A stretch of 64,000 bases of DNA, from contig DASQEH010000095.1 in assembly GCA_035633755.1 (NCBI GenBank), forward strand, positions 62,001-126,000, written 5' to 3'. The DNA is from DASQEH01 sp035633755 (GTDB taxonomy: Bacteria > Actinomycetota > Actinomycetes > Propionibacteriales > Nocardioidaceae). Under the pieces are notes generated by a model. That model made no database searches. It saw only the letters and a list, made by a program, of their open reading frames with translations, and had not been told where the DNA came from. Shown piece after piece: positions 51,706-60,495 of the stretch (positions are counted from its first letter, which is position 1; each line of letters begins with the position of its first letter). A program made the position numbers and the translations under genes.

Positions 51706-52896
51706 CTAGCTGATCAGCTTCGACCCGCTGTCGATGATGTCGTTGAAGTTCTTGTAGTAGGCCCGGTAGGTGTTGCGGCCATAGATGCCCAGCATCACCT
51801 CGTCGGCATTGCGCAACGCTCCTCGCGTGTAGTTCGGCGAGCCAGTCAAGACGTAGCGCGCCTTGGGGTTGCCTGCGTACGACCCGCTGATCATCAGGTA
51901 CTTGTTGTGGGACCAGTGGTCGCCCTTGATGCCGTCGCCGTTGGAGTCGATCTTGGAGTTGTACACGGTGACCCCGTCGTTGCGCGTCGGCTTGAGGATG
52001 ATGGCTCGCGTCTCAGGCAGACCGGCGCTCGCCATGATGACAGAGACGTAACACCCGGAGTCATCAAGCTCCCACAGCTTGCGAGCGATCGCGCGACCCC
52101 TGGGATTGGCCCACGTGAAGACCGTCACTTTGACGACCGTTCTGCCCTTGAATCCCGCCGAGCCTTCGGCGCCCTTGCAGCGAATGTCGTTCAAGGTCTG
52201 GATCACATTGTCCGTGGCCTGGGTATTGCCTGACCGTGGGAATACGTACGCGGTGATCTTTCCACTTCGCACCGAGATATAGCGGTTCGTGTCCCTCACC
52301 ATCTTGTCTCGGCTCATTTGGAGGAAGGCCGCCACCATGGCCTGGTAGATCTTCTCGTCGCCGACAATCGTGTAGATGTTGTTCCAGGCAACGCCTGCCT
52401 GCAGGTCCGTGGGATTGGCGGAGCTGACCATCGTGACCCACTTTGACGAGCCAGCGCGAGAGAACAGGTACATCTTGGCGTGCAGAGACCCGTAGCGAGT
52501 CTGTGTTCGGCAGCCGCCCTTGCACACGATGGCGAAGCTCTTGCGGTCGGGATTCCTTCCCAGGACCTGTCGCAGCCGGCGAATCTGTGGAGTGATGTCG
52601 TGGTCGTCTACGATGAACTGCACATTCACCCCGCGACGATGCGCATCGACCAACGCCTCAGTGGTGGAGTTGCGATTGATGGAGTACGTCGCGATGCGAA
52701 CCGTTGAACCCGGCGGACTGCTGCGGATCGACGCGTTGATGTGATTGAGGATCCGATATTCCTGTGCCCTGCTTCCCGTCGGCTTGTTGAACTTCGCTCC
52801 TTCCGGTGGCGAATAGGCAATAGCGGTGGCGGATAAGGTCAGGATCAGACTGACCACGACTCCTATGCCAGACAATGCATGCAGTCTTCTTGGCAC
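51706..52896 (-). CDS. Secreted phospholipase D-like protein
   Basis: The 396-residue protein has a signal peptide (hydrophobic residues 9-27) and two PLD half-sites: SLHAKMYLF near 136 and SHNKYLMISG near 329, each followed by the Ser-rich oxyanion segment (VSSANPT, TGSPNYT). Both keep His-x-Lys, but the Asp of the classical HKD motif is Ser. PLD-like enzymes hydrolyse phosphodiesters in lipids or nucleic acids; the target is unknown. Eight Cys-poor extracytoplasmic domains are not seen, but isolated Cys pairs could form disulfides. It stands alone. Confidence 0.8.
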   Translation of the reverse strand: MPRRLHALSGIGVVVSLILTLSATAIAYSPPEGAKFNKPTGSRAQEYRILNHINASIRSSPPGSTVRIATYSINRNSTTEALVDAHRRGVNVQFIVDDHDITPQIRRLRQVLGRNPDRKSFAIVCKGGCRTQTRYGSLHAKMYLFSRAGSSKWVTMVSSANPTDLQAGVAWNNIYTIVGDEKIYQAMVAAFLQMSRDKMVRDTNRYISVRSGKITAYVFPRSGNTQATDNVIQTLNDIRCKGAEGSAGFKGRTVVKVTVFTWANPRGRAIARKLWELDDSGCYVSVIMASAGLPETRAIILKPTRNDGVTVYNSKIDSNGDGIKGDHWSHNKYLMISGSYAGNPKARYVLTGSPNYTRGALRNADEVMLGIYGRNTYRAYYKNFNDIIDSGSKLIS

Positions 52897-53042
52897 GTCA
52901 CTTCCTCAGCTCACCCGGTCGGCAAATGTCCGACAGCACCCTACCTGTCGTCGGTGCCGCGCGAGCGTCGTTGAGGAGAACTGTCGGGGCCGTGAGCTCG
53001 AGTGGGGGCTCGAAGCAGGAGTGCAGCGGCTGCCGTGCACCC

Positions 53043-53879
53043 TCACATCGCTGGTCGCTTTCGGCGCTGCCGGACCGCCTCATACAGCACGATGGCGGCC
53101 GAGGTGGCGACGTTGAGGGAGTTGACGCGCCCGAACATGGGCAGCGCTACCGTGACGTCGGCGCGCGCCAACAGTGTCGAGCTCACCCCGGCGTGCTCGG
53201 CGCCTACCACGACGGCGATGGGACCGGTGAGGTCTGCATCGGTGACCAGCCGACTGGCCTGCGGTGTGGCCACCACGATGCAGACACCGTTCTTCTCGAG
53301 CCAGTCCGCTACGTCGGTCGACGGCGCAGATGCGACGGGAACGGCGAAGACCGTGCCTTTGCTCGCCCGGACCACGTTCGGGTTCGACCAGTCCGCGAGG
53401 GGCGTTGCCGCAACCACTGCATCCACCCCGGCGGCGTCCGCGGTCCGCAGCATTGCGCCGAGGTTCCCGGGCTTCTCGATCGACTCGCCCACCAGTACGA
53501 GAGCATCGCTGGGCAGCTGCACATCTGCGAGTGCCGACACCGGGTCGGCCACCACAGCGAGCCAACCGTCCGGAGTCTGCCGGTAGGAGGCTTTGCGGAA
53601 GGCCGCGTCCCCCAGGGCGATGACCTCGGCCCCGTGAGCCCCCGCCACCCGCGCCAGCAGCGAGTCGCGGTCGGGGGGCTGAACCAGGGCGTCGCACCAG
53701 TAGAGCTGCCGAACGGCTACGCCGGCGTCAAGGGCTAGAACGAGCTCGTCTCGCCCCTCCACCACGGCCAGGTGCTCCTGATCGCGGTTGCGCCGCTTGC
53801 GAAGTCCGACGAGCCACTTCACGCGGGAGTTGGCCGGGCTGGTGATCTCGGGCCGGCCGACCGCGTGGGGGGTGGTCAC
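53043..53879 (-). CDS. TrmH/SpoU-family RNA 2'-O-methyltransferase
   Basis: The 278-residue SPOUT enzyme has an N-terminal substrate-binding domain (about 10-105) and the three knot motifs: EKPGNLGAMLRTADAAG near 151, VVGAEHAGVS near 224 and GRVNSLNVATSAAIVLYE near 247. It probably methylates a 2'-OH of rRNA or tRNA. Rifampicin-like or thiostrepton resistance methyltransferases (TsnR) are in the same family, but nothing here points specifically to them. The GTG at 53879 is chosen because the frame further upstream would reach near the rlmN promoter region. It is divergent from rlmN with 52 bases between. Confidence 0.88.
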   Translation of the reverse strand: MTTPHAVGRPEITSPANSRVKWLVGLRKRRNRDQEHLAVVEGRDELVLALDAGVAVRQLYWCDALVQPPDRDSLLARVAGAHGAEVIALGDAAFRKASYRQTPDGWLAVVADPVSALADVQLPSDALVLVGESIEKPGNLGAMLRTADAAGVDAVVAATPLADWSNPNVVRASKGTVFAVPVASAPSTDVADWLEKNGVCIVVATPQASRLVTDADLTGPIAVVVGAEHAGVSSTLLARADVTVALPMFGRVNSLNVATSAAIVLYEAVRQRRKRPAM

Positions 53880-53931
53880 GCCACCACTATGGCGCACAGT
53901 GCCCCTCGCCATCGTGAGACACTGGAGCGAC

Positions 53932-55059
53932 ATGTCCGACTCTGCGTCCACGCTGCTCCCGCTCGTCTTCGACGAGCCGGCCAAGGCGAAGAAGCCACCA
54001 CGCCACCTCGCCGACCTCGACGCCGCCGGGCGAAGACGGGCGGTCGAGAGTGCGGGTCTGCCTGGCTACCGCGCTCAGCAGGTGTCGCGTCACTACTTCG
54101 GACGCCTGGTCAACGACCCGGCTGAGATGACCGACCTCCCGGCGAATGTGCGGCAGCCGCTCTGCGAGGCCCTGCTTCCCGCGGTGGTCACCCCGATCCG
54201 GACCCTCGAGGCCGACGGCGGAGCCACCCGCAAGACGGTGTGGAAGCTGCATGACGGCGCCTTGGTGGAGTCGGTGCTGATGCGTTACCCCGGGCGGGCC
54301 ACGATGTGCGTGTCCTCCCAGGCCGGCTGCGGGATGGCATGCCCCTTCTGTGCAACGGGTCAAGGCGGACTGCAGCGCAACCTCAGCACGGGCGAGATCG
54401 TCGAGCAGGTGGTCGCAGGAGCCCGCGCCCTCGCACGCGGAGATGTGGCGGGCGGAGCCGGTCGCTTGTCCAATGTCGTGTTCATGGGCATGGGGGAGCC
54501 GATGGCCAACTACAACGCGGTCATCGGGTCCGTCCGGCGGATGGTGGAGCCGACACCGGACGGGCTCGGGATGTCGGCCCGCGGTATCACCGTGTCCACC
54601 GTCGGGTTGGTTCCGCGCATGCGGCAGCTCGCCGACGAAGGCGTCCCGGTCACTCTCGCCCTGTCCTTGCACGCTCCTGACGACGAGCTCCGTAACGAGC
54701 TGGTTCCTATCAACACCCGCTGGAGTGTCCGTGAAGCGGTCGAGGCGGCCTGGGACTACGCCCGCGTCACCCGACGCCGGGTGTCGATCGAGTACGCCAT
54801 GATCAAGGACGTCAACGACCAGGCTTGGCGGGCCGACGTGCTCGGCGACCTGCTGACCTCGTTCGGCGACTGGGGATGGGTGCACGTCAACCTCATCCCG
54901 TTGAACCCGACCCCTGGGTCCAAGTGGACGGCATCGCGACCAGAGGACGAGCGGGAGTTCGTCCGCCGACTGCAGGCCAAGGGTGTTCCGACGACGGTTC
55001 GAGACACCCGCGGAAGAGAGATCGACGGGGCGTGCGGCCAGCTGGCAGCACAGGCCTGA
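53932..55059 (+). CDS. rlmN: 23S rRNA/tRNA adenine C2-methyltransferase RlmN
   Basis: RlmN is a radical-SAM enzyme that makes m2A2503 in 23S rRNA and m2A37 in tRNA. The 375-residue protein has the cluster motif CGMACPFCATG (Cys-x3-Cys-x2-Cys) near 130, SNVVFMGMGEPMANY near 180 and the C-terminal Cys in DGACGQLA near 368 that helps methyl transfer. The ATG at 53932 follows a GGAG-type site (CTGGAG). Confidence 0.95.
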   Translation: MSDSASTLLPLVFDEPAKAKKPPRHLADLDAAGRRRAVESAGLPGYRAQQVSRHYFGRLVNDPAEMTDLPANVRQPLCEALLPAVVTPIRTLEADGGATRKTVWKLHDGALVESVLMRYPGRATMCVSSQAGCGMACPFCATGQGGLQRNLSTGEIVEQVVAGARALARGDVAGGAGRLSNVVFMGMGEPMANYNAVIGSVRRMVEPTPDGLGMSARGITVSTVGLVPRMRQLADEGVPVTLALSLHAPDDELRNELVPINTRWSVREAVEAAWDYARVTRRRVSIEYAMIKDVNDQAWRADVLGDLLTSFGDWGWVHVNLIPLNPTPGSKWTASRPEDEREFVRRLQAKGVPTTVRDTRGREIDGACGQLAAQA

Positions 55060-55100
55060 CGGGCCTGACGTCAGCCCAGGGCAGCGAGTGCCGGTCCACG

Positions 55101-56195
55101 TCACATCAGAGCAGCGAGCGCCTCGTCCACCGAGTCGACCAGCCGGATCCGTTCGCTCATCGCCCGGCCGGCGGCAAGACGTTGCAGCAGCGGCCACGCG
55201 GGCAGATCCTCCGTCCAATGTCGCACTCCCACCAGCACCATCGGCGCGACCTTGGACGCGTCGGCGTAGTAGTTCTCGCACGCATCCTGGAAGATCTCCT
55301 GGACGGTGCCCGCCGCGCCGGGCAGGAAGACGATCCCTGCGTCGCAGCGGTGCAGGATCGTGTCCTCGCGTACGGCGTTGTGGAAGTACTTCGCAATGGC
55401 TGACGCAAAGATGTTCGGCGGCTCGTGCCCGTAGAACCAAGTCGGGACGCCGACGGACTGCGCACCATTGCTCCACCGCCGGCGTACCTGGAACGCGGCC
55501 TCGGCCCATGCGGTGATCGACGGGTTGAACGAAGGGGCGCCAGAGAGCACCTCCATGGCGTCTGCAAGGGCATCTGTGTCGTAATGGCTGAGGTAGGCGC
55601 CCAGGTTGGCCGCCTCCATGGCGCCGGGCCCCCCGCCGGTGACCACCGCCAGGCCGCTCGAGCTCAGGCCTCTTCCGAGCAGCGCGGCGTCACGGTAGGC
55701 GTCGGTTCCCCTCGGCAGCGAGTGCCCGCCCATGACGCCCACCGTGCGTCGTTCTCCCAGCTCGTCGTCCAGCGCGGCATCGATCGCGTGGTCGTGCAGG
55801 CTGCGCGCCAGCTCCGCAGCCACAGTGGCTGAGCGCAGCCGAGACCAGGCGTAGACGCGGGCGTCGGGGGTGTCCTCGTACCCGCCGGTACTCAGGGCTG
55901 CGTACAGCTCGTCGGGTGTGTAGAGCGAGCCGCGGTAGGGGTCGAAGGGCACCTCGGGAATGTCGGGGAAGACCAGTGCGCCACCTCGGCGCAACCACTC
56001 GTCCGCTTCGTCGGTGACCATGCACCCCAGCAGCAGTGCCCCCGCGGGATCCAGTCCTCGAAGCACGGAGGTCCGGTTCGTCAGATCCAGGTTCTGCAGC
56101 TGCCATCCGGCCATCGTCAACGCGCCAGCGGCCACATGTCGGTCGAACGCCTCGAGCGAGTCGACCTCGACCCGCCCGCCCCGCGTCGCCGTCAT
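55101..56195 (-). CDS. LOG-family protein (nucleotide 5'-monophosphate phosphoribohydrolase-like)
   Basis: The 364-residue protein has the LOG signature: VVTGGGPGAMEAANLGA near 192 and LPGAAGTVQEIFQD near 290, matching GGGxGxMxA and PGxxGTxxE. LOG enzymes release cytokinin-type bases or other bases from nucleoside monophosphates; some were once called lysine decarboxylases. An N-terminal region of about 110 residues before the core is unusual. The ATG at 56195 starts MTATRGGRVEVDSLEAF; the frame upstream reads Ser/Pro-rich and non-coding. Confidence 0.8.
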   Translation of the reverse strand: MTATRGGRVEVDSLEAFDRHVAAGALTMAGWQLQNLDLTNRTSVLRGLDPAGALLLGCMVTDEADEWLRRGGALVFPDIPEVPFDPYRGSLYTPDELYAALSTGGYEDTPDARVYAWSRLRSATVAAELARSLHDHAIDAALDDELGERRTVGVMGGHSLPRGTDAYRDAALLGRGLSSSGLAVVTGGGPGAMEAANLGAYLSHYDTDALADAMEVLSGAPSFNPSITAWAEAAFQVRRRWSNGAQSVGVPTWFYGHEPPNIFASAIAKYFHNAVREDTILHRCDAGIVFLPGAAGTVQEIFQDACENYYADASKVAPMVLVGVRHWTEDLPAWPLLQRLAAGRAMSERIRLVDSVDEALAALM

Positions 56196-56235
56196 CGCAG
56201 CACAGTAGCCCGACGGTTGTGCCGCGCGGGCGGTG

Positions 56236-57063
56236 CTACCAGGCCTGGGCCAGCAGCTCGGAGAGCAGTTCCTCCGGATCGACCTCGAGCCCACGCGAGG
56301 TGAACCACGAGCAGACGTTGCGGCAGTCGCGCAGCAGGAAGTCGACACCGGCGGGGTTGCCGACGATGTCAATCACCTGAGGCAGGTCGATGATCACCAG
56401 TCGCTCGCCTTGGGCCAAGATGTTGTAAGGCGACAGGTCACCGTGGGCCATGCCGCGTCGAGCCAAGACGCTCATGGCCTCCTTGAGCTGGTCGAAGTAG
56501 CTGAGCAACGTCTCGCGCGGAGGGCGCATCTGTGCCAGTCGCGGCGCGGCGCCGCCGTCCACTTCGATGTACTCCATCAAGATCTCGGTGCCGTCGATCT
56601 GGACCGGGTAGGGAACCGGCACGCCAGCCGACCACAAGGTACTCAGCGCAGCGAACTCGTGCTGCGCCCAGACACCGGCAGCGGCTGCGCGCCCGTACGC
56701 CGTTCCTTTGGCCATGGCGCGCGCGTCGCGGCTGCGGCGCACCCGCCTGCCCTCGGTGTATCCGGCGTCTCGATGGAACTGGCGGTGCTCTGAGCTTCGG
56801 TAGCGCTTGGCGGCCAGGACCGACGAACGGTCCGGACGATCGGGCACAGCCCTCTCGATCAAGAAGACGTCCGCCTCCTTGCCGGTCTTGAGGACACCGA
56901 GCTCGGTGTCGATCGCGCCGCGCTCAGTGACCACCCAGTCGGGGCGCGGGTGCGGACCGTGCGCGCCCTTCTCGACCTCGTTCCATGTGGACCAGCGCTG
57001 GTCGTCGCGGATGTCCGCGATCAGGGAATAGCTGAAATCTGCGGGGGACAGCGGGGATTGCAT
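56236..57063 (-). CDS. RIO-type serine protein kinase
   Basis: The 275-residue protein is a RIO1-like kinase: nucleotide loop LGVLKTGKEADVFLIE near 56, catalytic loop RGMAHGDLSPYNILA near 202 (Asp) and metal-binding loop LVIIDLPQVID near 221. RIO kinases in archaea and eukaryotes act in 40S maturation; the bacterial role is not known. The ATG at 57063 has a GGAG site that lies inside a 9-bp hairpin (57073-57099). Confidence 0.9.
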   Translation of the reverse strand: MQSPLSPADFSYSLIADIRDDQRWSTWNEVEKGAHGPHPRPDWVVTERGAIDTELGVLKTGKEADVFLIERAVPDRPDRSSVLAAKRYRSSEHRQFHRDAGYTEGRRVRRSRDARAMAKGTAYGRAAAAGVWAQHEFAALSTLWSAGVPVPYPVQIDGTEILMEYIEVDGGAAPRLAQMRPPRETLLSYFDQLKEAMSVLARRGMAHGDLSPYNILAQGERLVIIDLPQVIDIVGNPAGVDFLLRDCRNVCSWFTSRGLEVDPEELLSELLAQAW

Positions 57064-57072
57064 TGGTGATGT

Positions 57073-57099
57073 GCTCCTCGAGCGAGATCATCGAGGAGC
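57073..57099 (-). promoter_or_regulatory. Hairpin sequestering the RIO-kinase Shine-Dalgarno
   Basis: On the minus strand the leader reads GCTCCTCGA, a 9-base loop, then TCGAGGAGC. The 3' arm contains GAGGAG, and the ATG follows 10 bases after the stem. A perfect 9-bp stem would hide the ribosome site, which suggests control of translation, for example by temperature, a ligand or a protein. Confidence 0.55.
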
Positions 57100-57320
57100 A
57101 GCGCTCAGTAGGTAAGCGCACCCTCGACAAGGACAGGGACGGCAAAGTGCCCCAGGACAGGGGTGGACATTCGACGCCTCCTTTCTCGCGGGTGCCAGGA
57201 TTCTGGCTGATGTCAGCGTGACATGGTGACGAGGCAGCCGCAAGCCATTTACGAGCAGGCGTATGAGGCCGGCCGAGCGGCGGCGTCTGCGGCAGGATGG
57301 GACGCCGAAGAGGGAGGGTC

Positions 57321-58826
57321 GTGGCCACGTATCAGCAGACGTACGACGCCAGTCTCGAGAACCCGGAGGCATTCTGGGGTGAGCAAGCCAGGCTCGTCGA
57401 CTGGTTCGTCCGGCCCCGAACCATCCTGGACCGGTCCACGCCTGCGTTCTGTCGGTGGTTCGGCGACGGCACGCTGAACACCTGCTTCAACGCCGTGGAC
57501 CGGCACGTGATCCGCGGACGGGCTGACCAGGCAGCGCTCATCTACGACAGCCCCCTCACGGGCACGGTGCAGACGTTGACCTACAGCCGGCTGCTCGAGC
57601 GCGTCGCTGCCTTCGCCGGGGTGCTGCGCAGCTGTGGGGTCGGCCGCGGTGACCACGTCATGATCTGGATGCCGACCATGCCGGAGGCGGTCATCGCCAT
57701 GCTGGCCGCTGCCCGGCTGGGGGCGGTTCATGCCGTGGTACCCGACAGGTCGTCGGTCGCAGCCCTCGCGGGCAGCGTCGACGACACCCGGCCCAAGGTG
57801 GTCGTCACCGCGTCGTGCGGCGGCGACGCCAGCGGACCCGTGGCCCGCAAGCCGTTGTTGGACGAGGCACTGGAGCTTGCCCGCCACGCGGTGGACGTCG
57901 TCATCGTGAAGCAGCGCCCCCAGTTGCCGGCAGACCTGGTCACGGGGCGGGACATCGACTTCGACGCCGCCCTGCGGGTGGGAATGCGTGACCCGGCACC
58001 CTGCGTGCCCGTCGCCGGAGACGACCCGCTCTACGTGCTGCAGCCTGCGACCGACCCGGGCGACGGGCCAGAAGGGGTCGTGCGTGACAACGGTGGCCAC
58101 GCTGTGGCTCTCACCTGGGCGGCGACGAACGTCTTCGCCATCTCACCAGGGCAGGTGTGGCTCACCGCTGCAGAGCTGGAGGGCGTCGTCGGGCACTCCA
58201 TGCTCGTCTACGCGCCGTTGTTCGCCGGCGCGACCACTGTGCTCTACGAAGCCTCCTCGGCCGGTGTGATGGATGCCGGAGTGCTTCGGCGACTCGTCAC
58301 CGACCACGCCGCCGAGGGGCTTATCACGACCCATGCAGTCCTGCGCACAGTCGGGAACGAGGACTCTGAGGGGGAGGCCATTCGAGCAGGGCAGCTGCCC
58401 ACCCTTCGTCACCTGTTCCTGGCCGTCAGTCGTCCTGACCCCGACAGCCATGACTGGGCGAGTCGTGTCGTCGACGTACCAGTGATCGACACGTGGTGGC
58501 AGACCACGTCGGGTTCACCGGTGGTGGCGAACCCGTGGGGGCTCGAGCCACTCCCGGTCAAGAGGGGCTCGGCTTCGAAGCCGATGCCAGGGTTCGACCT
58601 CCGCATCCTGGACGAGCGCGGAGCCGAGGTTCCAGCCGGGCGAGCCGGTTCGATCTGCCTGCGTGTGCCGTTGCCTCCCGGGGCGATGTCTGCGTTGACG
58701 GGCCACGACGAGCATGTCGACGCCGCTCACCTCCCGTCGCACCGTGGCTACTACGAGACAGGCAGTCACGGGTACCGCGACGAGGACGACTACGTGTTCG
58801 TGACCGGCCGGATACCGCTGTTGTGA
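57321..58826 (+). CDS. Truncated, P-loop-degenerate PrpE/acetyl-CoA-synthetase-like protein
   Basis: The frame is intact and reads as propionyl-CoA synthetase up to VTGRIPLL, then stops at 501 residues, about 130 short of the family. So the C-terminal lid domain with the catalytic Lys is absent. The ATP phosphate loop normally reads YTSGTTGxPKGVVRDNGGH; here the same spot (near 238-256) is QPATDPGDGPEG before VVRDNGGH, and WQTETG is WQTTSG near 390. It cannot be expected to make acyl-adenylates normally. The ACS N-terminal start (YQQTYDASLENPEAFW) is kept. GTG start with GGGAGG; dhaK starts 30 bases downstream. Confidence 0.85.
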   Translation: MATYQQTYDASLENPEAFWGEQARLVDWFVRPRTILDRSTPAFCRWFGDGTLNTCFNAVDRHVIRGRADQAALIYDSPLTGTVQTLTYSRLLERVAAFAGVLRSCGVGRGDHVMIWMPTMPEAVIAMLAAARLGAVHAVVPDRSSVAALAGSVDDTRPKVVVTASCGGDASGPVARKPLLDEALELARHAVDVVIVKQRPQLPADLVTGRDIDFDAALRVGMRDPAPCVPVAGDDPLYVLQPATDPGDGPEGVVRDNGGHAVALTWAATNVFAISPGQVWLTAAELEGVVGHSMLVYAPLFAGATTVLYEASSAGVMDAGVLRRLVTDHAAEGLITTHAVLRTVGNEDSEGEAIRAGQLPTLRHLFLAVSRPDPDSHDWASRVVDVPVIDTWWQTTSGSPVVANPWGLEPLPVKRGSASKPMPGFDLRILDERGAEVPAGRAGSICLRVPLPPGAMSALTGHDEHVDAAHLPSHRGYYETGSHGYRDEDDYVFVTGRIPLL

Positions 58827-58856
58827 CGTCCGACACGGTGTGGTCGGATAGCCCCC

Positions 58857-59861
58857 ATGAAGAAGCTGATCAACGACCCCGCCGATGTCGTCAAGGATGC
58901 CCTGCTGGGTATCGAGGCCGCTCACAGCGACCGTGTTCGCGTCGATCACGAGCATTCCGTGATCTACCGCAAGGATGCACCGCGCCAGGGCAAGGTTGGT
59001 CTGATCTCCGGCGGCGGGTCCGGCCACGAGCCGATGCATGGAGGTTTCGTCGGCCTCGGCATGCTCGACGCTGCCTGCGCAGGAGCGATGTTCACCTCCC
59101 CGGTGCCGGACCAGATGATGGAAGCTACCCAGCGAGTAGACGCCGGCGCCGGAGTTCTGCACATAGTGAAGAACTACACGGGCGACGTCATGAACTTCGA
59201 GATGGCCGCCGAGCTGGCAGCCGCGGACAGCGGCATCGAGGTCCAGTCCGTCGTGACCGACGATGACGTCGCGGTCCAGGACAGCCTGTACACAGCGGGG
59301 CGCCGGGGAGTCGGCGTCACAGTGCTGCTGGAGAAGATCGTCGGCGCCGCCGCCGAGGAAGGGCGTTCGTTGCAGGAGGTCGCCGATCTGGCGAAGAAGG
59401 TCAACGGAGCCGGACGCAGCATGGGGATGGCCCTGACGTCGTGCACCGTGCCGTCCGCGGGCAAGCCGACATTCGATCTGCCCGAGAACGAGATGGAGGT
59501 AGGCGTCGGCATCCACGGTGAGCCGGGTCGGCGCCGGGTACCGCTGGCACCGGCCAAGGACGTGGCCGAGATGCTGGTCGACCCCATCCTCAGTGACCTG
59601 CCCTATGGACAAGGCGACTCTGTCATCGCCTTCGTCAACGGCATGGGCGGCACCCCGCTGATCGAGTTGTACGTGATGTACAACGAGGTCGCGAGGCTCC
59701 TCGACACGGCCGGCATCACCATCGCCCGGTCGCTCGTCGGAAGCTACATCACGTCTCTCGAGATGGCCGGCTGCTCGGTGACGCTCCTCAAGGTCGACGA
59801 CGAGATGGTGGGCCTGTGGGACGCTCCAGTGAACACCCCAGGGCTGCGGTGGGGTGTCTGA
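58857..59861 (+). CDS. dhaK: Dihydroxyacetone kinase, Dha-binding subunit DhaK
   Basis: DhaK binds dihydroxyacetone covalently through a His. The 334-residue protein has GLISGGGSGHEPMHGGFVG near 48, NYTGDVMNFEMA near 107 and the catalytic His in GVGIHGEPGRR near 220. DhaK accepts phosphate from DhaL-ADP. It is the first gene of dhaKLM; dhaL follows after 4 bases. The ATG has only a weak ribosome site. Confidence 0.95.
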   Translation: MKKLINDPADVVKDALLGIEAAHSDRVRVDHEHSVIYRKDAPRQGKVGLISGGGSGHEPMHGGFVGLGMLDAACAGAMFTSPVPDQMMEATQRVDAGAGVLHIVKNYTGDVMNFEMAAELAAADSGIEVQSVVTDDDVAVQDSLYTAGRRGVGVTVLLEKIVGAAAEEGRSLQEVADLAKKVNGAGRSMGMALTSCTVPSAGKPTFDLPENEMEVGVGIHGEPGRRRVPLAPAKDVAEMLVDPILSDLPYGQGDSVIAFVNGMGGTPLIELYVMYNEVARLLDTAGITIARSLVGSYITSLEMAGCSVTLLKVDDEMVGLWDAPVNTPGLRWGV

Positions 59862-59865
59862 GCCG

Positions 59866-60495
59866 ATGGCTGACACCAGTCCCGTCGACATGTTCGCCTC
59901 GTGGCTGCGGTCCTTCTCGGAAACCATCTCGGCGAACGCCGCGGAGCTGACCGAGCTGGACTCCGCCATCGGAGATGCTGACCATGGCAGCAACATGGAC
60001 CGCGGGATGAAGGCAGTTGTCACGGCACTCGACGCCTCCGAGTTCGAGACAGCCGACGCCTTGTTCAAGAAGGTCGGGATGACTCTCGTCAGCACAGTAG
60101 GAGGAGCCAGCGGTCCCCTGTACGGCACCTTCTTCCTCCGTTTCGGCAGCGCCCTGAAGGACGCCGAGGACGTGTCAGCCCCGACCATCGGGGCGGCGCT
60201 GCGTGCGGGCGTCGAGGGCATCGTCTCCCGCGGCAAGGCCGAGCCGGGAGACAAGACGATGGTCGACGCGTGGTTGCCTGCGCTCGATGCCTTCGATGCC
60301 GCAGCCGGGGAGGGTCTTGCGGCGGCACTGGCTGCCGCCGCGGCCGCTGCCGCTCAGGGTCGTGACGCGACCACCCCCTTGGTCGCGCGCAAGGGGCGCG
60401 CGAGCTACCTGGGCGAGCGCAGCGCCGGCCACCAGGACCCCGGGGCCACGAGCACGACCATGCTGCTGGAGACCGCCGCGGCCACCTTGTCGTGA
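59866..60495 (+). CDS. dhaL: Dihydroxyacetone kinase, ADP-binding subunit DhaL
   Basis: The 209-residue DhaL subunit holds permanently bound ADP through two Mg ions: ELDSAIGDADHGSNMDRG near 30-47 supplies the three Asp ligands, and TVGGASGPLYGTFF near 82 closes the site. The C-terminus has GERSAGHQDPGATS. I prefer the ATG at 59866, with a GGTGGGG-like site upstream; a GTG at 59854 overlaps dhaK. Its stop overlaps the dhaM start by 4 bases. Confidence 0.94.
   Translation: MADTSPVDMFASWLRSFSETISANAAELTELDSAIGDADHGSNMDRGMKAVVTALDASEFETADALFKKVGMTLVSTVGGASGPLYGTFFLRFGSALKDAEDVSAPTIGAALRAGVEGIVSRGKAEPGDKTMVDAWLPALDAFDAAAGEGLAAALAAAAAAAAQGRDATTPLVARKGRASYLGERSAGHQDPGATSTTMLLETAAATLS

Noticed and set aside
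53887..55509. 540-residue minus-strand frame opposite rlmN
   Set aside because: No domain is seen and it overlaps the certain rlmN and part of the LOG gene.
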